A DNA stretch of 7,315 nucleotides from CAZADH01 sp964483805 (GTDB lineage Bacteria > Muiribacteriota > Ozemobacteria > Ozemobacterales > Ozemobacteraceae). Positions 6,158-7,315 of the stretch are shown here, in pieces (position 1 is the stretch's first letter; each line of letters opens with the position of its first letter). The notes beneath the pieces were generated by a model. It saw nothing but the letters and a program-made list of their open reading frames with translations. It did no database searches and was not told the origin of the DNA. The stretch lies in the NCBI GenBank assembly GCA_964483805.1, contig CAZADH010000300.1:1-7315 (forward strand). The letters are read 5' to 3'. A program made the translations under genes and the position numbers.

Positions 6158-6709
6158 ATGTGCAGCAGCGTGACAACTCGGCGGTCGAGCGCCTCGGTGA
6201 TGCGACGGGCGGCGTCGTTTGCCGTGTGCTGTGTTGCCTTTATGATGGTCGTGACGGCCGGCACGGCGCAGACGCTCGAACCGGGCTATGAAACCCCGCC
6301 CAGCGTGGTGTTGCGGCTCGATCCGGCGTCGTGCACCCGGGCGGCCGGTGAGTTGTCGGCCTCGATCGAGGCTCGCGTCGGCACGCCCACCGAGATGCTC
6401 GTGTTCTTCGAGAGTTCCCCCGACCTGCGGGTTTCGCCAGCGTCGGCCGCGTGTGCTTTGCTCTCGCGGGCAAACCCGCAACAGTTTGTCGTTCGTTACC
6501 GACCCGGGACCGGCAAGGGTGATGCCGGCGGCACCTGGGTTCGTCTGCGGGTCGTGTTCTCTCCTGACTATCCCGCTCTTTTGGCCCGATTGGCCGATAC
6601 GAAGATCTATCCCGACCGGAATCAGCGGCTCCGCCTCGTGGCCATGGTGAAACAGAATCAACGCCAGCGCACCCGGCAGACGGCCGTTACCCGTTTCTTT
6701 CCGCAATGA
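6158..6709 (+). CDS. Small exported protein of unknown function (gene E)
   Basis: The protein has 183 residues from the ATG at 6158, or 169 from the in-frame ATG at 6200 (MRRAASFAVCC). Neither has a clear ribosome binding site. The basic segment MRRAAS and the hydrophobic run FAVCCVAFMMVVTAGTA at about residues 21-37 form a signal peptide, with likely cleavage near AGTA or TAQ, residues 37-38. No lipobox is seen. The mature part alternates hydrophobic and polar residues in beta-strand style (SVVLRLDP, EMLVFFESS, QFVVRYRP, WVRLRVVFSP). It has exactly two cysteines (59 and 99), which could form one disulfide in an Ig-like sandwich. The C-terminal 30 residues are rich in Arg and Gln. I do not recognise a family. 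It is the first gene of the rightward group, and gene F follows after 26 bp, so the two are probably co-transcribed. Confidence 0.75.
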   Translation: MCSSVTTRRSSASVMRRAASFAVCCVAFMMVVTAGTAQTLEPGYETPPSVVLRLDPASCTRAAGELSASIEARVGTPTEMLVFFESSPDLRVSPASAACALLSRANPQQFVVRYRPGTGKGDAGGTWVRLRVVFSPDYPALLARLADTKIYPDRNQRLRLVAMVKQNQRQRTRQTAVTRFFPQ

Positions 6710-6721
6710 TCGACGCAGCCT

Positions 6722-6726
6722 GGAGG
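6722..6726 (+). promoter_or_regulatory. Ribosome binding site of gene F
   Basis: GGAGG lies 9 nt before the ATG at 6736. It also sits 12 nt after the stop of gene E, so re-initiation by ribosomes leaving E is possible. A GTG codon directly before the ATG is in frame, but the ATG is the natural start. Confidence 0.75.
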
Positions 6727-6735
6727 TTGCCGGTG

Positions 6736-7315
6736 ATGAATAAGCGAACTGTGTTGTTGGTGGTTCTGGTTTCGTTGTGTTGGCTGGCCGGGCCGGTGTC
6801 GGCGGTCGAGCGGTTCGAGTTCGACTTCTACTACCAACGCATCGAGACGGTGACGGCGTTGCGACCGGGCGGAGCCGGTGCCACCGTGGCCAATGCGGGC
6901 GGCAATTCCTCGGCCCTCACCGCGCCTGCGAGTGCGCAGGCCGCTCCGAAACAGACGTGGTGGGATCGCATCAAGGCGTTTTTTGGCCGCAAGAACCCCG
7001 TGCAGAAGGTACGCAACTTGCGCACCCAGCACATGATCGACGACACGTTGCGCAAGAACCCCATGAAAAACGAATCGTTGCGCGAGGGTGCCGACGAGTT
7101 GGTGGCAAACGGCGGCGAAGTGAAATACCGGCTGAACCGGTACAAGGTGCGCAGCGAACAGCACCTGCTCGAACTGATGGGCGCGGCCGATGGCGACGTC
7201 AGCAAGCTGAGCGAGGGGCAGCGGGCACTGCTCGATATCTATCGTTACGCCCATGACCCACAACGTATTGCTATCATGAAAACCGGATTCCGCCCCAAGG
7301 TGTCGGTTGTTCTGA
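6736..7315 (+). CDS. Exported protein of unknown function, open at the right edge (gene F)
   Basis: The ATG at 6736 opens a frame that runs 193 codons to the window edge without a stop, so the protein is incomplete. It starts with a clear signal peptide: MNKR, a hydrophobic core (TVLLVVLVSLCWLAG) and cleavage after VSA at residue 23. The mature start VERFEFDFYYQRIE is aromatic and acidic. It is followed by a flexible Ala/Gly/Ser/Thr linker at about 44-70, an amphipathic basic helix (residues 74-86, TWWDRIKAFFGRK) and a mainly helical, charged region to the edge. No cysteine occurs after the signal peptide and no catalytic motif is seen. The family is not recognised. With gene E 26 bp upstream and a strong ribosome binding site, E and F form an operon that probably continues beyond the window. 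Confidence 0.8.
   Translation, partial: MNKRTVLLVVLVSLCWLAGPVSAVERFEFDFYYQRIETVTALRPGGAGATVANAGGNSSALTAPASAQAAPKQTWWDRIKAFFGRKNPVQKVRNLRTQHMIDDTLRKNPMKNESLREGADELVANGGEVKYRLNRYKVRSEQHLLELMGAADGDVSKLSEGQRALLDIYRYAHDPQRIAIMKTGFRPKVSVVL

Noticed and set aside
5945..6706. 253-codon minus-strand frame across the repeat array and antisense to gene E
   Set aside because: Its end translates the tandem array (repeated FFGDM-like residues) and the rest is an Arg/His/Pro-rich shadow of gene E. No start signal is visible.

Overview
The window comes from a bacterium with a two-membrane envelope or a large periplasm-like compartment. It has high GC (roughly 60% by eye), strong Shine-Dalgarno sites, and a Sec-type signal peptide or N-terminal membrane anchor on every gene. 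I cannot name the phylum. None of the proteins is a familiar housekeeping enzyme, and no gene symbol is justified. There are no RNA genes, transposases, phage genes or CRISPR arrays.

Layout. Two gene groups diverge from a 372-bp intergenic region (5786-6157). The minus-strand group reads leftward: (A) an exported single seven-bladed beta-propeller of the Reg_prop type, 4736-5785; (B) a membrane-anchored TPR protein, 3120-4739, overlapping A by the tetranucleotide ATGA; (C) a 902-residue exported protein of unknown family with a cysteine-free N-terminal half and a cysteine-rich C-terminal half, 290-2998; and (D) the first 71 residues of another exported protein, running off the left edge (1-214). 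The plus-strand group reads rightward: (E) a small exported protein with two cysteines in its mature part, 6158-6709, and, 26 bp later, (F) an exported protein running off the right edge, 6736-7315.

The intergenic region is the most unusual non-coding DNA here. It holds an AT-rich array of five TGTCACC/GACACC-type units, the first three in exact 16-bp register. It also holds short hairpins and a possible extended -10 element close to the first plus-strand gene. Further hairpins sit in the C-D gap (a perfect 10-bp GC stem), in the B-C gap (a perfect 7-bp stem), and over the ribosome binding site of B, where the Shine-Dalgarno sequence is followed by its own complement.

Working together (inference): all six products are directed across or into the cytoplasmic membrane. 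Two are classic protein-interaction scaffolds (propeller, TPR), and no catalytic motif is visible in any of them. The set looks like an envelope or surface assembly, with C as the likely main structural or ligand-binding component, B as a membrane-tethered docking platform and A as a partner-binding propeller. The function is unknown. What the sequence supports is an uncharacterised exported-protein locus, not a named system.
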